64,000 nucleotides of DNA. Origin: Aeromonas allosaccharophila (GTDB taxonomy: Bacteria; Pseudomonadota; Gammaproteobacteria; Enterobacterales; Aeromonadaceae). Shown piece after piece: positions 35,909-45,109 of this stretch. The DNA lies in the NCBI RefSeq assembly GCF_000819685.1, contig NZ_CDBR01000019.1, forward strand, positions 1 through 64,000, read 5' to 3'. The first letter of the stretch is position 1; each line of letters starts with the position of its first letter. The notes under the pieces were generated by a model. That model saw nothing but the letters and a program-made list of their open reading frames with translations, was not told the origin of the DNA and ran no database searches. A program made the position numbers and the translations under genes.

Positions 35909-37291
35909 TTAATTGAAACCATGGTTGCGTGCGACCTCGGCAAACCAGTAGCCGCTCTTCTTGATGGTGCGCTGCTGGCTCTCCAGATCGAGACGGACGA
36001 AGCCGTAACGGTTCTTGTAGGCGTTGAGCCAGGACCAGTTGTCGATAAAGGTCCACAGGTGATAGCCGCGGCAGGCGCTGCCCTCTTCCAGGGCAAGATG
36101 CAGCCACTCGAGGTGCTCGCGAATGAACTGGATGCGGTAGTCGTCCTCCACCCGTCCCTCGGGACCGATAAAGCGCTCTTCCCCCTCGACCCCCATGCCG
36201 TTCTCCGAGATGTAGCAGGGCAGGTTGCCGTAGTTGACCCGCAGGTCGGTGAGGATGTCGTAGATCCCTTTTTCGTAAATCTCCCAGCCGCGGTGGGGGT
36301 TCATCTTGCGACCCGGCATCTCGTAGTAGTCGAACAGATCTTCCGGCGTACGCGGAGCACCCTGCCACGCCACCTCTTTGGCCTTGACCCGGCGCGGCTG
36401 GTAGTAGTTGATGCCGAGGATATCCACCTTGCCGGCGGCGAGCAGTGCCTTGTCACCCTCTTCGATTTGCGGCAGCAAGTCATACTGCGCCAGCAGAGCG
36501 ACCAGCTCGGGGTCGTAGCTCCCCTTCATGGCCGGATCGAGGAAGCTCTTGTTGAGCAGCAGATCCGCGATGCGGGAGGCGGCGATATCAGCCGGATCCT
36601 GCGAGCGGGGATAGGTCGGGCTCAGGTTTAGGATGATGCCGATCTCGCCATCATGCTGGCAGGCGCGATAGGCCTGCACGACACCGGCATGGGCCAGCGC
36701 GGTGTGGTAGGCGACGGTGGCCGCCCGGCCAAAATCGACCACGCAGGGGTAGTGGTAGTGGCCAAGGTAGCCGCACTCGACCGGCACAATCGGCTCGTTG
36801 AAGGTGAACCAGTGCTTGATGCGACCACCAAACAGATCGAAACAGCGGGTGGCGTAGCGCACATAGGCGGCCACCACTTCCCGGCTCTCCCAGCCGCCGC
36901 GCTCCTGCATGCACATCGGCATGTCGAAGTGGTAGAGGTTGATAAGCGGGGTGATCCCCTCGGCCAGCAGCCGATCGAAGACGGCGTTGTAGAAGCTGAC
37001 CGCCTCCTGGTTGATTTCGCCCACCCCGTCCGGGATCAGCCGTGACCAGGAGATGGAGGTGCGAAAGCTGTTATGCCCCAACTGCTTGAGCAGCTTGATG
37101 TCACTCTCGAAGTTGTCATAGAAGGTGGAGGTGTCGGTCGGGCCGACCCCGTTGTGAAAACGCTGCGGCTCGATGGAGAACCAGTAGTCAAAGATATTGG
37201 CGGACTTGCCGCCGCGGTTGGCGGCGCCTTCCATCTGCGGGGCCGAGCTGGCGCTGCCCCACCAGAAGTTATCCGGAAAACGATACTGCAT
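35909..37291 (-). CDS. GH1 6-phospho-beta-glucosidase
   Basis: This 460-residue family GH1 hydrolase of the BglA/ArbB/6-phospho-beta-glucosidase group cleaves phosphorylated beta-glucosides. The N-terminal FPDNFWWGSASSAPQMEGA and the acid/base Glu in FTFNEPIVPVECGYLG are clear. The nucleophile Glu is in CYISENGMGVEGEE. The C-terminal WTFIDNWSWLNAYKNRYGFV binds substrate. ATG 37291 (MQYRFPDNFWWG) is chosen by family match with GGAG upstream; a frame open to 37375 has no support. It interrupts the usual chbC-chbA order, which suggests the operon also handles cellobiose-type or aryl sugars. Confidence 0.93.
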   Translation of the reverse strand: MQYRFPDNFWWGSASSAPQMEGAANRGGKSANIFDYWFSIEPQRFHNGVGPTDTSTFYDNFESDIKLLKQLGHNSFRTSISWSRLIPDGVGEINQEAVSFYNAVFDRLLAEGITPLINLYHFDMPMCMQERGGWESREVVAAYVRYATRCFDLFGGRIKHWFTFNEPIVPVECGYLGHYHYPCVVDFGRAATVAYHTALAHAGVVQAYRACQHDGEIGIILNLSPTYPRSQDPADIAASRIADLLLNKSFLDPAMKGSYDPELVALLAQYDLLPQIEEGDKALLAAGKVDILGINYYQPRRVKAKEVAWQGAPRTPEDLFDYYEMPGRKMNPHRGWEIYEKGIYDILTDLRVNYGNLPCYISENGMGVEGEERFIGPEGRVEDDYRIQFIREHLEWLHLALEEGSACRGYHLWTFIDNWSWLNAYKNRYGFVRLDLESQQRTIKKSGYWFAEVARNHGFN

Positions 37292-37374
37292 GGGTGATTT
37301 CTCCAGGCTGGTGGGGGAGGAGCCTTGCTCCTCCCCTGTTGTGATCGAAGCTTTGGTCATCAGAACACGGGTCA

Positions 37375-38736
37375 TCAGAACTTCAGGGCCAGAGCGATAT
37401 CCTCTTCGCTCTCCTCTTCTTCATCGATGACGTTCTGCGCCTTGTTGGCAATCAGCACGAAGGGGATATACATCATGGTCGCGACCCCCAGGTTGAATAT
37501 CGCCAGACAGAAGGCGGCCACGCTGCCGTTGGTGTTGAAGAAGGCACCCAGGCCGGTTGGCATGGTCCATGGCGCTATGTTGGTGATGGGCGGGATGATC
37601 CCGGCGTAGTAGGCCGCCATGGTGATCCCCATCAGTACCGGGTGCACCAGAATGAAGGGCACCACCAGAATGGGGTTCATGATGACCGGCAAGCCAAACA
37701 GGATGGGCTCGTTGATTTGGAACAGGCCGGAGGGCAGACCCAGCTTGGCCACCTGACGGTAGTCATCGCGGCGGGAGACCATAAAGATGGCCAGGATGAG
37801 GCCCAGGGTGGCACCGGTACCGCCGAGGAAGACGAAGGAGTCGGTGATCGGCTTGGCCCAGAAGTGGAACTCTTTGCCTGCCGCGATGGCCGCTTCAACC
37901 GAGCCGTACTGGTTGTAGAGGGCGACGTTTTCCAGGGCAAACGGGAACAGAATGCCTGATTCCAGCGCGGTGAGCGCCAGCATGCCGTGTACCCCGAAGA
38001 ACCAGAGGAAGGAGGAGAAGACCACATAGACCCAGCCTACCAGCCCGCTCATATTGGACAGCGGCTTGGCGATGCTGTCCATGATCAGCTGGTGGAAGTT
38101 GGTGCCCGCATCGCTCAGCAGATAGGAGATGACCCCCATGATGGAGAGTATGATGAAGCCCGGGATCAGCGCCGAGAAGGAGCGGGAGACCGAGGCCGGT
38201 ACGCTGTCCGGCAGGGTGATGACCCAGTTGCGACGGACGATAAAGGCGAACATCTCGGCCACGGCGATGCCGATCAGCATGCCGGAGATGATGTTGGCAC
38301 CGCCCAGCCAGTTGGCGCCAATCGCATAGGACTCACCCACGCTGAATGGTGTGACCGTCATAAAGGCTGCCACCGCCAGCAGACCGGAGGCCAGGGGATC
38401 TGTCTTGCGCTCTTCGGCCAGTGCCAGACCAATAAAGAAGGGGGCCATCAGCGACATGATCCCTAGAGTGCCGTTATAGACGTTGCCGCCGATGCTCTTG
38501 AGGCCATCCAGGGTGGCGATGGTGGCAGGATCGAGCCGCACACCGATGGAGTAGAAGAAGGATCCTTCGCCAAAGCTCAGGAAGACGTTGTTGATGAGAA
38601 CGAACATGGCCCCGACCAGCGTCAGGGGCATCATCTTGATAAAGCCGTTCTTGATGGCGTTGACATGAGGCTGTTTGCCCAGCTTGACGGCAATGGGCAG
38701 TATGACCTTCTCCAACGATGCGATGATGTTGCTCAC
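37375..38736 (-). CDS. chbC: ChbC, chitobiose PTS EIIC permease
   Basis: This 453-residue polytopic EIIC belongs to the lactose/cellobiose PTS family. It has about 10 TM helices starting [20 protein letters not shown]. Family features are [53 protein letters not shown] and [18 protein letters not shown]. It imports N,N'-diacetylchitobiose (and probably cellobiose) with phosphorylation by ChbB. The start is 14 bp after chbB. Confidence 0.96.
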   Translation of the reverse strand: MSNIIASLEKVILPIAVKLGKQPHVNAIKNGFIKMMPLTLVGAMFVLINNVFLSFGEGSFFYSIGVRLDPATIATLDGLKSIGGNVYNGTLGIMSLMAPFFIGLALAEERKTDPLASGLLAVAAFMTVTPFSVGESYAIGANWLGGANIISGMLIGIAVAEMFAFIVRRNWVITLPDSVPASVSRSFSALIPGFIILSIMGVISYLLSDAGTNFHQLIMDSIAKPLSNMSGLVGWVYVVFSSFLWFFGVHGMLALTALESGILFPFALENVALYNQYGSVEAAIAAGKEFHFWAKPITDSFVFLGGTGATLGLILAIFMVSRRDDYRQVAKLGLPSGLFQINEPILFGLPVIMNPILVVPFILVHPVLMGITMAAYYAGIIPPITNIAPWTMPTGLGAFFNTNGSVAAFCLAIFNLGVATMMYIPFVLIANKAQNVIDEEEESEEDIALALKF

Positions 38737-38750
38737 AGGGATCTCCTTAC

Positions 38751-39068
38751 CTATGCGAGGCTCTTCTTGATGGAGGCGACGGCGGCTTTCAGCACGCCCA
38801 GCCCGTCGACCTTGCCGTAGAGCAGGGTATCGATCACTTCAACCGGCTTGCCCGGCAGCTGCTGCTGGATCTCCGGCAGCATGTAGGCAATTTGCGGGCC
38901 CAGCAGTACCAGATCGGCATCCTGTCCCTTCTCGCCGGCCAGGGTCTCCGGATAGGCATCGATCAGCACCGGCACATCATATTTTTCCGCCTGCGCCTTC
39001 ATCTTTGAAACCAGCAGTGAAGTGGACATCCCGGCAGAGCAAAACAGGTAGATACGCTTCTTTTCCAT
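38751..39068 (-). CDS. chbB: ChbB, chitobiose PTS EIIB
   Basis: This 105-residue lactose/cellobiose EIIB starts [20 protein letters not shown], with the phosphorylated Cys at residue 10. [19 protein letters not shown] is typical. ATG 39068 is chosen by similarity to E. coli ChbB (106 aa), with GGAAGGG-type SD upstream; a frame reaching 39137 is unsupported. As first gene of chbB-C-(GH1)-A-R-F-G it marks the operon's 5' end. Confidence 0.96.
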   Translation of the reverse strand: MEKKRIYLFCSAGMSTSLLVSKMKAQAEKYDVPVLIDAYPETLAGEKGQDADLVLLGPQIAYMLPEIQQQLPGKPVEVIDTLLYGKVDGLGVLKAAVASIKKSLA

Positions 39069-39687
39069 AACCCTTCCCTCAACGCTTGAAAACCAAATGA
39101 ACAGATCGGTCGAGATGTGTGTCTGTCGTGCTAGCAAGACAAATCAATCATCTCCAGTTGACCTCATTGTATCTACCCATGGGTTTCATCTGGTATTTCG
39201 ATATTTATATCAATAGTCTTTGGTTGACCATGGTTTTTGCCGTTGCTCACATTTTTGATGGGCAGGCGCAGCGGAAATGAGATGAGATGGGGCGCAAGGA
39301 GGATGTTTTTCTTGAATTAATCTTTATTTTTCAGTTGGTTATTTTTGTTGCCTTAAAGGTTGCTGCAATCTGGCTGAAAAAGATCAATAACGGGTGGTAG
39401 CTCACATTTCATAAAGAATGCAACCTGATTGATATTCATAATGGCGGGGATGAGCTGCCGCGTTTCTCGACATGGTGCGCGCTCATTGACCATTGACGAC
39501 AAATGGATTGACGAGGGAGGCGGGCTTTTTCCGCGCTGAGCGGGTTGGTGGCGAGCGGGAGCAGGCACCTTGCAAAGGTTATTGCGCTAAGTGAGTGAGG
39601 GCTGAGGGAGTCAGTGCAGTGAGGGGAGAGCGCACAAAGGGGGAAAAACCGACCCCGGAGTGGCTCCGGGGTCGGTGGGGGATGGCG
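39069..39687. promoter_or_regulatory. chb promoter region and exe operon 3' end
   Basis: These 619 bp lie between chbB and exeN. The right end holds the exe terminator (39644-39676). The left ~200 bp should contain the chb promoter and NagC/CRP/ChbR sites. An AT-rich patch lies at ~39300-39350 (cttgaattaatctttatttt) and another at ~39190-39220, but I could not assign a site. Short frames here have no support. Confidence 0.55.
39644..39676 (-). terminator. Terminator of the exeC-N operon
   Basis: On the minus strand a very stable ACCGACCCCGGAG-cca-CTCCGGGGTCGGT stem is followed by TTTTT, about 12 bp after the exeN stop. Confidence 0.95.
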
Positions 39688-40455
39688 TCAGATCCGCCCC
39701 TGATAGCGCAGGGGGAAGCGGCCCTGACTGTCGGGCTGGCCGAGGAAGGGGAGCCCTTGCTGCATCTGCGGCGGCAGTTCGGGGCCCGGCTTCAGGGTGC
39801 CCTGGAACAGGTACTGGCCATTGGCTTGCAGCTCGAGGCGACCCATGGTCTGCACCGCATCTGAGCCCTGCTTGAGTTCGGCCACCAGTCTGGAGTCGAG
39901 GCAGGTGAGTTTCAGCTCGGGGTCGGCCAGATCCAGCTTGCCCGCCGGAGTATCGGCGCTGGCGTTGTACCAGTCGAGGTTGCCGTAGAGGTTGTCACAC
40001 CAGGGGTTGCCTTGGGCAAATTGCTCCACTTTAAGCTGCAGCTGGCCGGTGACGGTGAGCGGGATCGGCATGCGCATCGGCACCCGGCTCAGCAACCAGG
40101 GGGCGGGGGCGTTGAGGGTCAGATCCCGGCCGAAGGCGGCGCCATTCCAGCCGACAACGCCCTGACCATTGAGGCCGTTGCGATCGCCAAAGCGAATGGC
40201 CACTTCGGGGGCGAAGCGCAGCAGCGACCAGCCGTTGAGATCCCAGCGCAGCTGGCTCACCGATTCGCTGGCATATTGCAGCCGGGCGATCTGGCCGTTC
40301 CAGAGGGTGCCACTCACCCCTTCCAGTTTCAACAGATTAGCGACGTTGGCAGGCAGCGGCAGATAGCGTGCCACCAGCGCCGCAGGCAGGGTGGCCAGCA
40401 GGAAGACCAGATAGGCGGCCAGAAACAGGCTGGCAATCAGGATGCGCTTTTTCAT
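39688..40455 (-). CDS. exeN: ExeN/GspN, type II secretion protein N
   Basis: This 255-residue accessory component has one N-terminal signal anchor (RILIASLFLAAYLVFLLATL) and a beta-rich periplasmic domain (LEGVSGTLWNGQIARLQYAS; AFGRDLTLNAPAPWLL). The length is that of GspN (~250). Its role is not well defined and it is dispensable in some species. Its ATG overlaps the stop of a 34-codon ORF in the exeM-exeN gap, which holds a duplicate of the exeM end. It is the last gene of the operon. Confidence 0.93.
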   Translation of the reverse strand: MKKRILIASLFLAAYLVFLLATLPAALVARYLPLPANVANLLKLEGVSGTLWNGQIARLQYASESVSQLRWDLNGWSLLRFAPEVAIRFGDRNGLNGQGVVGWNGAAFGRDLTLNAPAPWLLSRVPMRMPIPLTVTGQLQLKVEQFAQGNPWCDNLYGNLDWYNASADTPAGKLDLADPELKLTCLDSRLVAELKQGSDAVQTMGRLELQANGQYLFQGTLKPGPELPPQMQQGLPFLGQPDSQGRFPLRYQGRI

Positions 40456-40460
40456 AGGAA

Positions 40461-40576
40461 ACGACTCAACTGCAAGAGAGAAACCCGGCCCGGCGCACCT
40501 GCTCCATGGCGGTGAGAGAGCCGCAACCGGCGGGGTGTGACCATGGGATGTTTCATTGAGGACGACTCAACTGCAA
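40461..40576 (-). repeat. Junction duplication between exeM and exeN
   Basis: TTGCAGTTGAGTCGT occurs in the last codons of exeM (40562-40576) and again just before exeN (40461-40475), with a period of 101 bp. In the first copy it is followed by CCTCAATGAAA, in the second by TTCCTATGAAA (the exeN start). The 34-codon frame between them starts ATGA on the exeM stop and ends GRVSLLQLSRFL, resembling the exeM end [11 protein letters not shown]. It ends TGA on the exeN start. I read this as a partial tandem duplication of an original exeM-exeN overlap junction. Confidence 0.75.
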
Positions 40577-41044
40577 ACGTCTGACCTTGACCAGACCCGG
40601 TGCCAGATCCTCGCGGGCGATCTCGATGATTTGCACCTGAATGCCGTGCTGCTCCACCAGGGTGGAGAGCCAGAGCAGCAAGTCATCGAACTGGACCGTG
40701 TCGATCCACACTTGCAGTTCCTGCGCCTGGGGTTGCAGCCGGGCAATCTTGATCTTGTGATTGAAGGCGGTGCGGTTGACCACCCCTTCCAGGGTGCCGC
40801 TGGTGTCGATCTGGCGACCCGAGCCACCCTGCATGGCCAGCACCTCTTCACCCTTCTCCTTGAGCCAGGCGAGGGTCTGCTGCTGGTTCTGCACCTGCCG
40901 CTCTCGCTCGGCAATGCGATTATTGATCGGTTGCCAGACGCTCCAGTAGAAGAGACCGACCAGCAACAGGGCGCCACCCGCGACCACCAGCCGCTGTTCC
41001 CGTGCGGTGATGCCGTGCCACCAGCGCTGCAATTTTTCCATCAT
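40553..41044 (-). CDS. exeM: ExeM/GspM, inner-membrane assembly platform protein
   Basis: This 163-residue bitopic protein has a short cytoplasmic N-terminus ([19 protein letters not shown]), one TM ([18 protein letters not shown]), a coiled coil and a periplasmic ferredoxin-like domain. It pairs with GspL in the type II secretion platform. Its ATG overlaps the exeL stop by 4 nt. Its 3' end is duplicated before exeN. Confidence 0.95.
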   Translation of the reverse strand: MMEKLQRWWHGITAREQRLVVAGGALLLVGLFYWSVWQPINNRIAERERQVQNQQQTLAWLKEKGEEVLAMQGGSGRQIDTSGTLEGVVNRTAFNHKIKIARLQPQAQELQVWIDTVQFDDLLLWLSTLVEQHGIQVQIIEIAREDLAPGLVKVRRLQLSRPQ

Positions 41045-42225
41045 GATGATTTACCCTTGAGCACCAGTGCGCCCTCTACCTTGCCCTCGGTGCTGCGCAC
41101 CTCGCCCTGTTGTACCTCGAATTGCTTGCCTGCCAGCTCGCGGAACCGCTCGATCTCGGCAAAGCCGGGGGCGGTCACCTGCAGCCGCAGCTCGCGGCGA
41201 CTGGCATCAAAGCGCATCACCTGCGGCTTGAGGCCGGGTATTTCGGCAAAGGTGGGGGCCAGTTCGGTCAGCATCAGCAGCACCCCGTTTTGCGGGGTTT
41301 GTCCCATCTGTTGCAGATGCTGGTTCATCTGGCTGCGTACGTTCACGATGCGGCTCTCGCCCGGGAAGATGCGGGTATAGACGGCACGGATCTCCGCTTT
41401 CAGCGCCTTGTCCTGCTCGGTGAGCTGATAGAGCTGCACCCCGCGCTGGGTAAGCGCCACCAGCAGCAACAGCCCTGCAGTGATGACCACTTTGCGCCAC
41501 TGCAGCCAGTAGCGGGCATACTCGGTCTGCGGCCGGTAGGGGCCGGTCAGCAGGTTGGCGCGACAGTTGAGCGCCCCTTTGGCCAGCAGCAGCATGGGCA
41601 GCTCGGGCTCCGCCGCCTGCCAGTTGGCGGCCGCAATGGCGGGCACCGGAGTGTGGCTGTGGATGGTGACCGGCTCGGCTTCGGTTGCCAGCAACATGGC
41701 CAGCAGCGGTTCGTCGGCGACGATCCCCTGACAGGGGCCCTGGCGCACCAGCCACTCGTTGCCGAGTTGCAGGGCAGACCAGCCATCTGCGGCCTGTGGC
41801 AGCGCCAGCACATCGGGCAGCAGTTGCAGGCTCTTGAGGCCAGCGGCATCGAGCCAGCCGAGCCACTCGCCCATCTTCTGCCGATCCACCGCCATCAGAT
41901 CCACCTGCTGACCCTCGTGGGCCAGCACCACCAGATGGAGCTCGTCCACATCGGAGGCGATCTGCTCCTCCAGCAGGTAGGGGAGGGCCGCCGCCGACTG
42001 GCGGTTGTAGCGACCCGGCAGGGTGACGCGCCGGAAGATCAGATCGCTGCCCGGCACCAGCGTGACCACGGGGCGGCCACCGGCCCGCTCCTGCAGCTCG
42101 CCCAGGGCATCGGCCGAGGGCAGGGTGCCGGAGGCGATGATCTCCTGCTCCTGACCGGACCAGACCAGCCAGGCCACGGGTTGTTGTTTATTGGTCCCCA
42201 GTCGGATGACCAGACTTTCGCTCAC
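41041..42225 (-). CDS. exeL: ExeL/GspL, assembly platform protein (ExeE partner)
   Basis: This 394-residue protein has a cytoplasmic actin-like domain ([40 protein letters not shown]), one TM near residue 265 ([20 protein letters not shown]) and a periplasmic ferredoxin-like domain. It recruits the ATPase ExeE to the membrane. I chose GTG 42225 because AGGAGAG lies upstream and similarity begins there. The frame is open to 42309, through the hairpin-rich gap after exeK. It overlaps exeM by 4 nt. Confidence 0.93.
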   Translation of the reverse strand: MSESLVIRLGTNKQQPVAWLVWSGQEQEIIASGTLPSADALGELQERAGGRPVVTLVPGSDLIFRRVTLPGRYNRQSAAALPYLLEEQIASDVDELHLVVLAHEGQQVDLMAVDRQKMGEWLGWLDAAGLKSLQLLPDVLALPQAADGWSALQLGNEWLVRQGPCQGIVADEPLLAMLLATEAEPVTIHSHTPVPAIAAANWQAAEPELPMLLLAKGALNCRANLLTGPYRPQTEYARYWLQWRKVVITAGLLLLVALTQRGVQLYQLTEQDKALKAEIRAVYTRIFPGESRIVNVRSQMNQHLQQMGQTPQNGVLLMLTELAPTFAEIPGLKPQVMRFDASRRELRLQVTAPGFAEIERFRELAGKQFEVQQGEVRSTEGKVEGALVLKGKSS

Positions 42226-42243
42226 GCATCTCTCTCCTGCGAT

Positions 42244-42300
42244 ACCGGTTTGCAAAGGGCGTTGTGCGCCTTGGCAACCGGTGCGCAGCCCGCAGGCTGC
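42244..42300 (-). repeat. Two stem-loops in the exeK-exeL gap
   Basis: A long imperfect palindrome (ACCGGTT... / ...AACCGGT, with inner AAGGCG/CGCC pairing; 42244-42282) is followed by GCAGCC-CGCA-GGCTGC (42285-42300). They occupy most of the 123-bp gap. They resemble a REP-like repeat or an mRNA-processing element. Confidence 0.65.
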
Positions 42301-42348
42301 ATCCAACATCTCTCGTACCCGCGGGCGTAGGGCTCGCAGGTGCGCTGT

Positions 42349-43350
42349 TTATTCGGCGCCGCTACTGAGGCGGCGCAGCATGACCAGTTTATTGTCCTTG
42401 CCCCGCTGGAACAGGGTCTCGAGCCAGGCCCGGTTATCGCCCACTTCCGCCACCATGCGGGCTTCGAAGAAGTCGCTTTTCACCACCAGCGCCTCTTTCA
42501 GTCCTTTGACCGTATCGGGCGGGGCGAGCAAGTCCGTCATCAGCTTGCTCTCTTTCCACCCTTTCTGCGGTCGTTCGTTCAATACCCGTTTGGCATCATC
42601 CTGCCCTATCTTGCCCAGATAGAGGGCAACCAGCAGCTCGGGGCGCTCGGGCGCCAGGGTATTGATATTGATCTTCAACTTGTCGTTGGGCAGGGCGCAG
42701 ACGTAGGGGGCCAGCTTGGCATAGACCCTGGCTGTCACCCCGCGCACCGCCCGCAGCTCATCCTTGCCCAGCATCCACTGGTTGGCGGTGAGGTAGGGTG
42801 GCTTGAGCCCCTCGTAATAGGCGTCCTCTGCGCCAAGGCTGGAGACCAGCACCGTATCCTTGTCGGTCCAGTCACGGATGGCGTCGGTTAGCTGGGCAGC
42901 CTCGTAATCATCCATCGCCAGCTGCTTGAGCAGTTCGCGAAACACCTGCACCGGATAGGGTTGCTGTTCCAGCTCCTCGCCGCTCCCCGCCTTGGAGGCC
43001 ACGCTCAGGCTGTTGAGGTTGAAGCAGGATTGCAGGTCGGTCACCTCGCCCTTGAGCTGGCCATCGTCCACCGGAAACACTGTGTTCTTGCGGGCCCAGT
43101 TCTGGCTGAGGTTGACCACCTCGGGGTTGTCCTTGAAATCCTGTGTCAGCACCTTGCTCACCAGCGCTTCCGCCGAGAGGGCATACCACCACGCCTGTTT
43201 GCCGGTGGTGATGTTGGCGGTGCGGCGCAGCTCAAGCTGCAGGCGGCCGCTCATGTTGCTGGCGATGATCACCATCACCGAGAGGATCAGCAGCACCACC
43301 AGCAGCGCCATGCCGCGCTGGCGACCGGGAGCGGTGAGATTAGCCCGCAT
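42349..43350 (-). CDS. exeK: ExeK/GspK, minor pseudopilin
   Basis: This 333-residue minor pseudopilin caps the pseudopilus with ExeI and ExeJ. The prepilin site is RQRG^[15 protein letters not shown]. Residue +5 is not Glu, as is characteristic for GspK. The large alpha domain includes [20 protein letters not shown] 43350 is chosen because it starts shortly before the prepilin motif; it overlaps the exeJ stop by 11 nt. Longer frames read into exeJ's low-complexity tail on another frame. Confidence 0.95.
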   Translation of the reverse strand: MRANLTAPGRQRGMALLVVLLILSVMVIIASNMSGRLQLELRRTANITTGKQAWWYALSAEALVSKVLTQDFKDNPEVVNLSQNWARKNTVFPVDDGQLKGEVTDLQSCFNLNSLSVASKAGSGEELEQQPYPVQVFRELLKQLAMDDYEAAQLTDAIRDWTDKDTVLVSSLGAEDAYYEGLKPPYLTANQWMLGKDELRAVRGVTARVYAKLAPYVCALPNDKLKININTLAPERPELLVALYLGKIGQDDAKRVLNERPQKGWKESKLMTDLLAPPDTVKGLKEALVVKSDFFEARMVAEVGDNRAWLETLFQRGKDNKLVMLRRLSSGAE

Positions 43351-44110
43351 TGGCACCCCCGCCGTTCTGGCTGTCACCATTACCGCCGTTGGTATTGTTG
43401 TTGCCGCCGTTGTTCCCGTTATTGCTGTCGCTGCCACCCCCTTGGTCGGGGTTGCTGCTCTGGCTGTTCTCTTCGGCGCGCTGGCCTCCTGCACCAATCA
43501 GGAACTGACGGCGAATGGTGCCGTAATCGTCCAGATCCAGCTCTACCGCCAGTCCGTGGGGCAGCACGCTGCGCTGGCTCCACTCCTCCTTCCAGTTGCC
43601 CTTGTCGAAGAAGTAGAGGCGAAACGCCGTGACCCCTGCCAGCACCGGTTGAATGCGCGGCTCTGTGCCGATCACCGGATCCGGATAGAGGTAGCTCAGG
43701 CGCTCCAGCTTCTGATCCTTGAGGCGCCAGCCGACCCGCTGCAGATGGGAGCGGGGCAGCATGCCGTCCGGGTTAAGCCAGCCGCTGCGCATAAAGGCCA
43801 TGCCCCAGTCATCGCTCTGCTGGCCGAAACGGGAGGCCGCCAGCAGCACCTTGTTGTTCTCCCCCTCGATGCGACCGCTGCGCGGCACCATCTGGGTGAC
43901 GTCTCGCTCCAGCAGGGTAAAGGCGAGCTGCAATTCGTTGAGGCGGGCCTCTTTTCGCTTGGCCACCTCGTCGCTGGTGAGCACCCCCTGCAGCACCTGA
44001 TAGGCGCCCATGCTGAGGCTGGCGAAGATGGCGATGGCCACCAGCATTTCTAGCAGAGTAAAACCGGCGTGACGGACAGGGTGAGGCGTGCGGACGGAGA
44101 GCTGGGTCAT
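43340..44110 (-). CDS. exeJ: ExeJ/GspJ, minor pseudopilin
   Basis: This 256-residue minor pseudopilin has the prepilin site RHAG^[16 protein letters not shown] (Glu+5 present). The C-terminal globular part follows ([19 protein letters not shown]). The last ~40 residues are an Asn/Gly/Ser-rich low-complexity tail ([16 protein letters not shown]), unusual for GspJ and possibly flexible or repeat-expanded. ATG 44110 is favoured because it overlaps the exeI stop by 4 nt. It overlaps exeK by 11 nt. Confidence 0.95.
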   Translation of the reverse strand: MTQLSVRTPHPVRHAGFTLLEMLVAIAIFASLSMGAYQVLQGVLTSDEVAKRKEARLNELQLAFTLLERDVTQMVPRSGRIEGENNKVLLAASRFGQQSDDWGMAFMRSGWLNPDGMLPRSHLQRVGWRLKDQKLERLSYLYPDPVIGTEPRIQPVLAGVTAFRLYFFDKGNWKEEWSQRSVLPHGLAVELDLDDYGTIRRQFLIGAGGQRAEENSQSSNPDQGGGSDSNNGNNGGNNNTNGGNGDSQNGGGANAG

Positions 44111-44466
44111 CGGCTGATAAAGGTCCGCATCATGGCGACCGGGTTCTCGGCCTTGGCCTCGGTGCGCACTTCCATATCGAGTGCCCGGAAGTTGTTGTCG
44201 GCGGTGGCGACACCGCGATAGCGCCAGTACCAGGTCTGCCCGGCCATCTGCTCGTCCCCTTCCACCCAGCTGTCGCCGGGCCACTTGTTCTCGAGCTTTT
44301 GCTGCACCAGCTGGTTCTCCACCACCCAGGTGGCCAGGGTCTTCTGCTCCAAATAGTTGAGGGCGGAGAGGTGTTCGCTGGCGGTTTTCATTACCGCGAG
44401 ACCGGCGATGGCAAAGACCGCCAGCGCTACCATCACTTCGAGTAGTGTCATGCCACGTGCGTTCAT
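44107..44466 (-). CDS. exeI: ExeI/GspI, minor pseudopilin
   Basis: This 119-residue minor pseudopilin has prepilin site NARG^[16 protein letters not shown]. The tail ends [11 protein letters not shown]. The length is typical. The true start ATG 44466 overlaps the stop of a truncated upstream copy of the same 5' end (44463-44552), so ribosomes may be coupled. It overlaps exeJ by 4 nt. Confidence 0.95.
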   Translation of the reverse strand: MNARGMTLLEVMVALAVFAIAGLAVMKTASEHLSALNYLEQKTLATWVVENQLVQQKLENKWPGDSWVEGDEQMAGQTWYWRYRGVATADNNFRALDMEVRTEAKAENPVAMMRTFISR

Positions 44467-44552
44467 AGTGCCGCCTGCTGAGGGTGTGGTTGGCACAGAA
44501 GTAGCGCCACCATGACTCCTTTCTCAAACAAGGTCATGCCACGGGCGTTCAT
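44463..44552 (-). pseudogene. Truncated tandem copy of the exeI 5' end (29-codon ORF)
   Basis: A 29-residue ORF starting [20 protein letters not shown] repeats the exeI N-terminus [18 protein letters not shown] with a 6-nt insertion and then diverges. The first 19 nt differ by one base. It starts on the exeH stop (ATGA) and ends on the exeI start (ATGA). The period is 86 bp. It keeps a prepilin-like Gly-Met and the Glu+5. It may be a slippage fossil or a coupled leader peptide. Confidence 0.85.
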
Positions 44553-45109
44553 TCGCTCACCTCTTCATCTTCATCGCCGGTGAGCAGGGTGAGGCGGCCG
44601 AACTCGTCCCCCTTGACGATGCGGGTGTAGCGGGCATCGTCATCCTGCTGGGTGAAGGTGAGCACGAACGGGCTCAGCTCGCCGCCCGGGAAGATAAGCA
44701 ACTGTGGCGTGCGCTCCTTCTCGTCGCGCTTCTGTTCGGTTTTCTCGTCGGGATCGGGCTGCCAGCCAAAGCCTTCCAGCTCCAGTGCCAGCGTCATGTT
44801 CTCGGCCAGTTGCACCGGCCCCAGCTGCTTGTCGCCAGTCAGGGCCAGCCACTTGCGATCCTTGGCCTGACGCTGCATAAACTGCCAGCCGTTATCCTCG
44901 ATGCGAATGCCCACCAGCCGACCATCCATCACCGCATACTCCTGCGCCAGCTGCAGGGTCGCCATCAGGCGACGCGCCTGCTTGTCCAGCTCCCGATCCC
45001 CTCTGGCGCCTCCCATGCTGAGGGTGACAGCGGTGGCTACCAGTCCCATCAGCATGGCGACGAGCAGCACCTCCAGCAGAGTAAAACCGGCTTGGCGACT
45101 CTGTTTCAT
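44549..45109 (-). CDS. exeH: ExeH/GspH, minor pseudopilin
   Basis: This 186-residue minor pseudopilin has prepilin site RQAG^FTLLEVLLVAMLMGLV. The globular domain begins GGARGDRELDKQARRLMATL; PQLLIFPGGELSPFVLTF matches GspH. The acidic C-terminus ends LTGDEDEEVSE. Its start ATG 45109 overlaps the stop of a truncated upstream copy of its own 5' end (45106-45225). Confidence 0.95.
   Translation of the reverse strand: MKQSRQAGFTLLEVLLVAMLMGLVATAVTLSMGGARGDRELDKQARRLMATLQLAQEYAVMDGRLVGIRIEDNGWQFMQRQAKDRKWLALTGDKQLGPVQLAENMTLALELEGFGWQPDPDEKTEQKRDEKERTPQLLIFPGGELSPFVLTFTQQDDDARYTRIVKGDEFGRLTLLTGDEDEEVSE

Noticed and set aside
42226-42309. A further mini-duplication before exeL (84-bp offset between GAGAGATG motifs)
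   Set aside because: Similarity is limited to about 8 bp around GAGAGATG and does not continue into coding sequence, so it is not counted with the clear cases.
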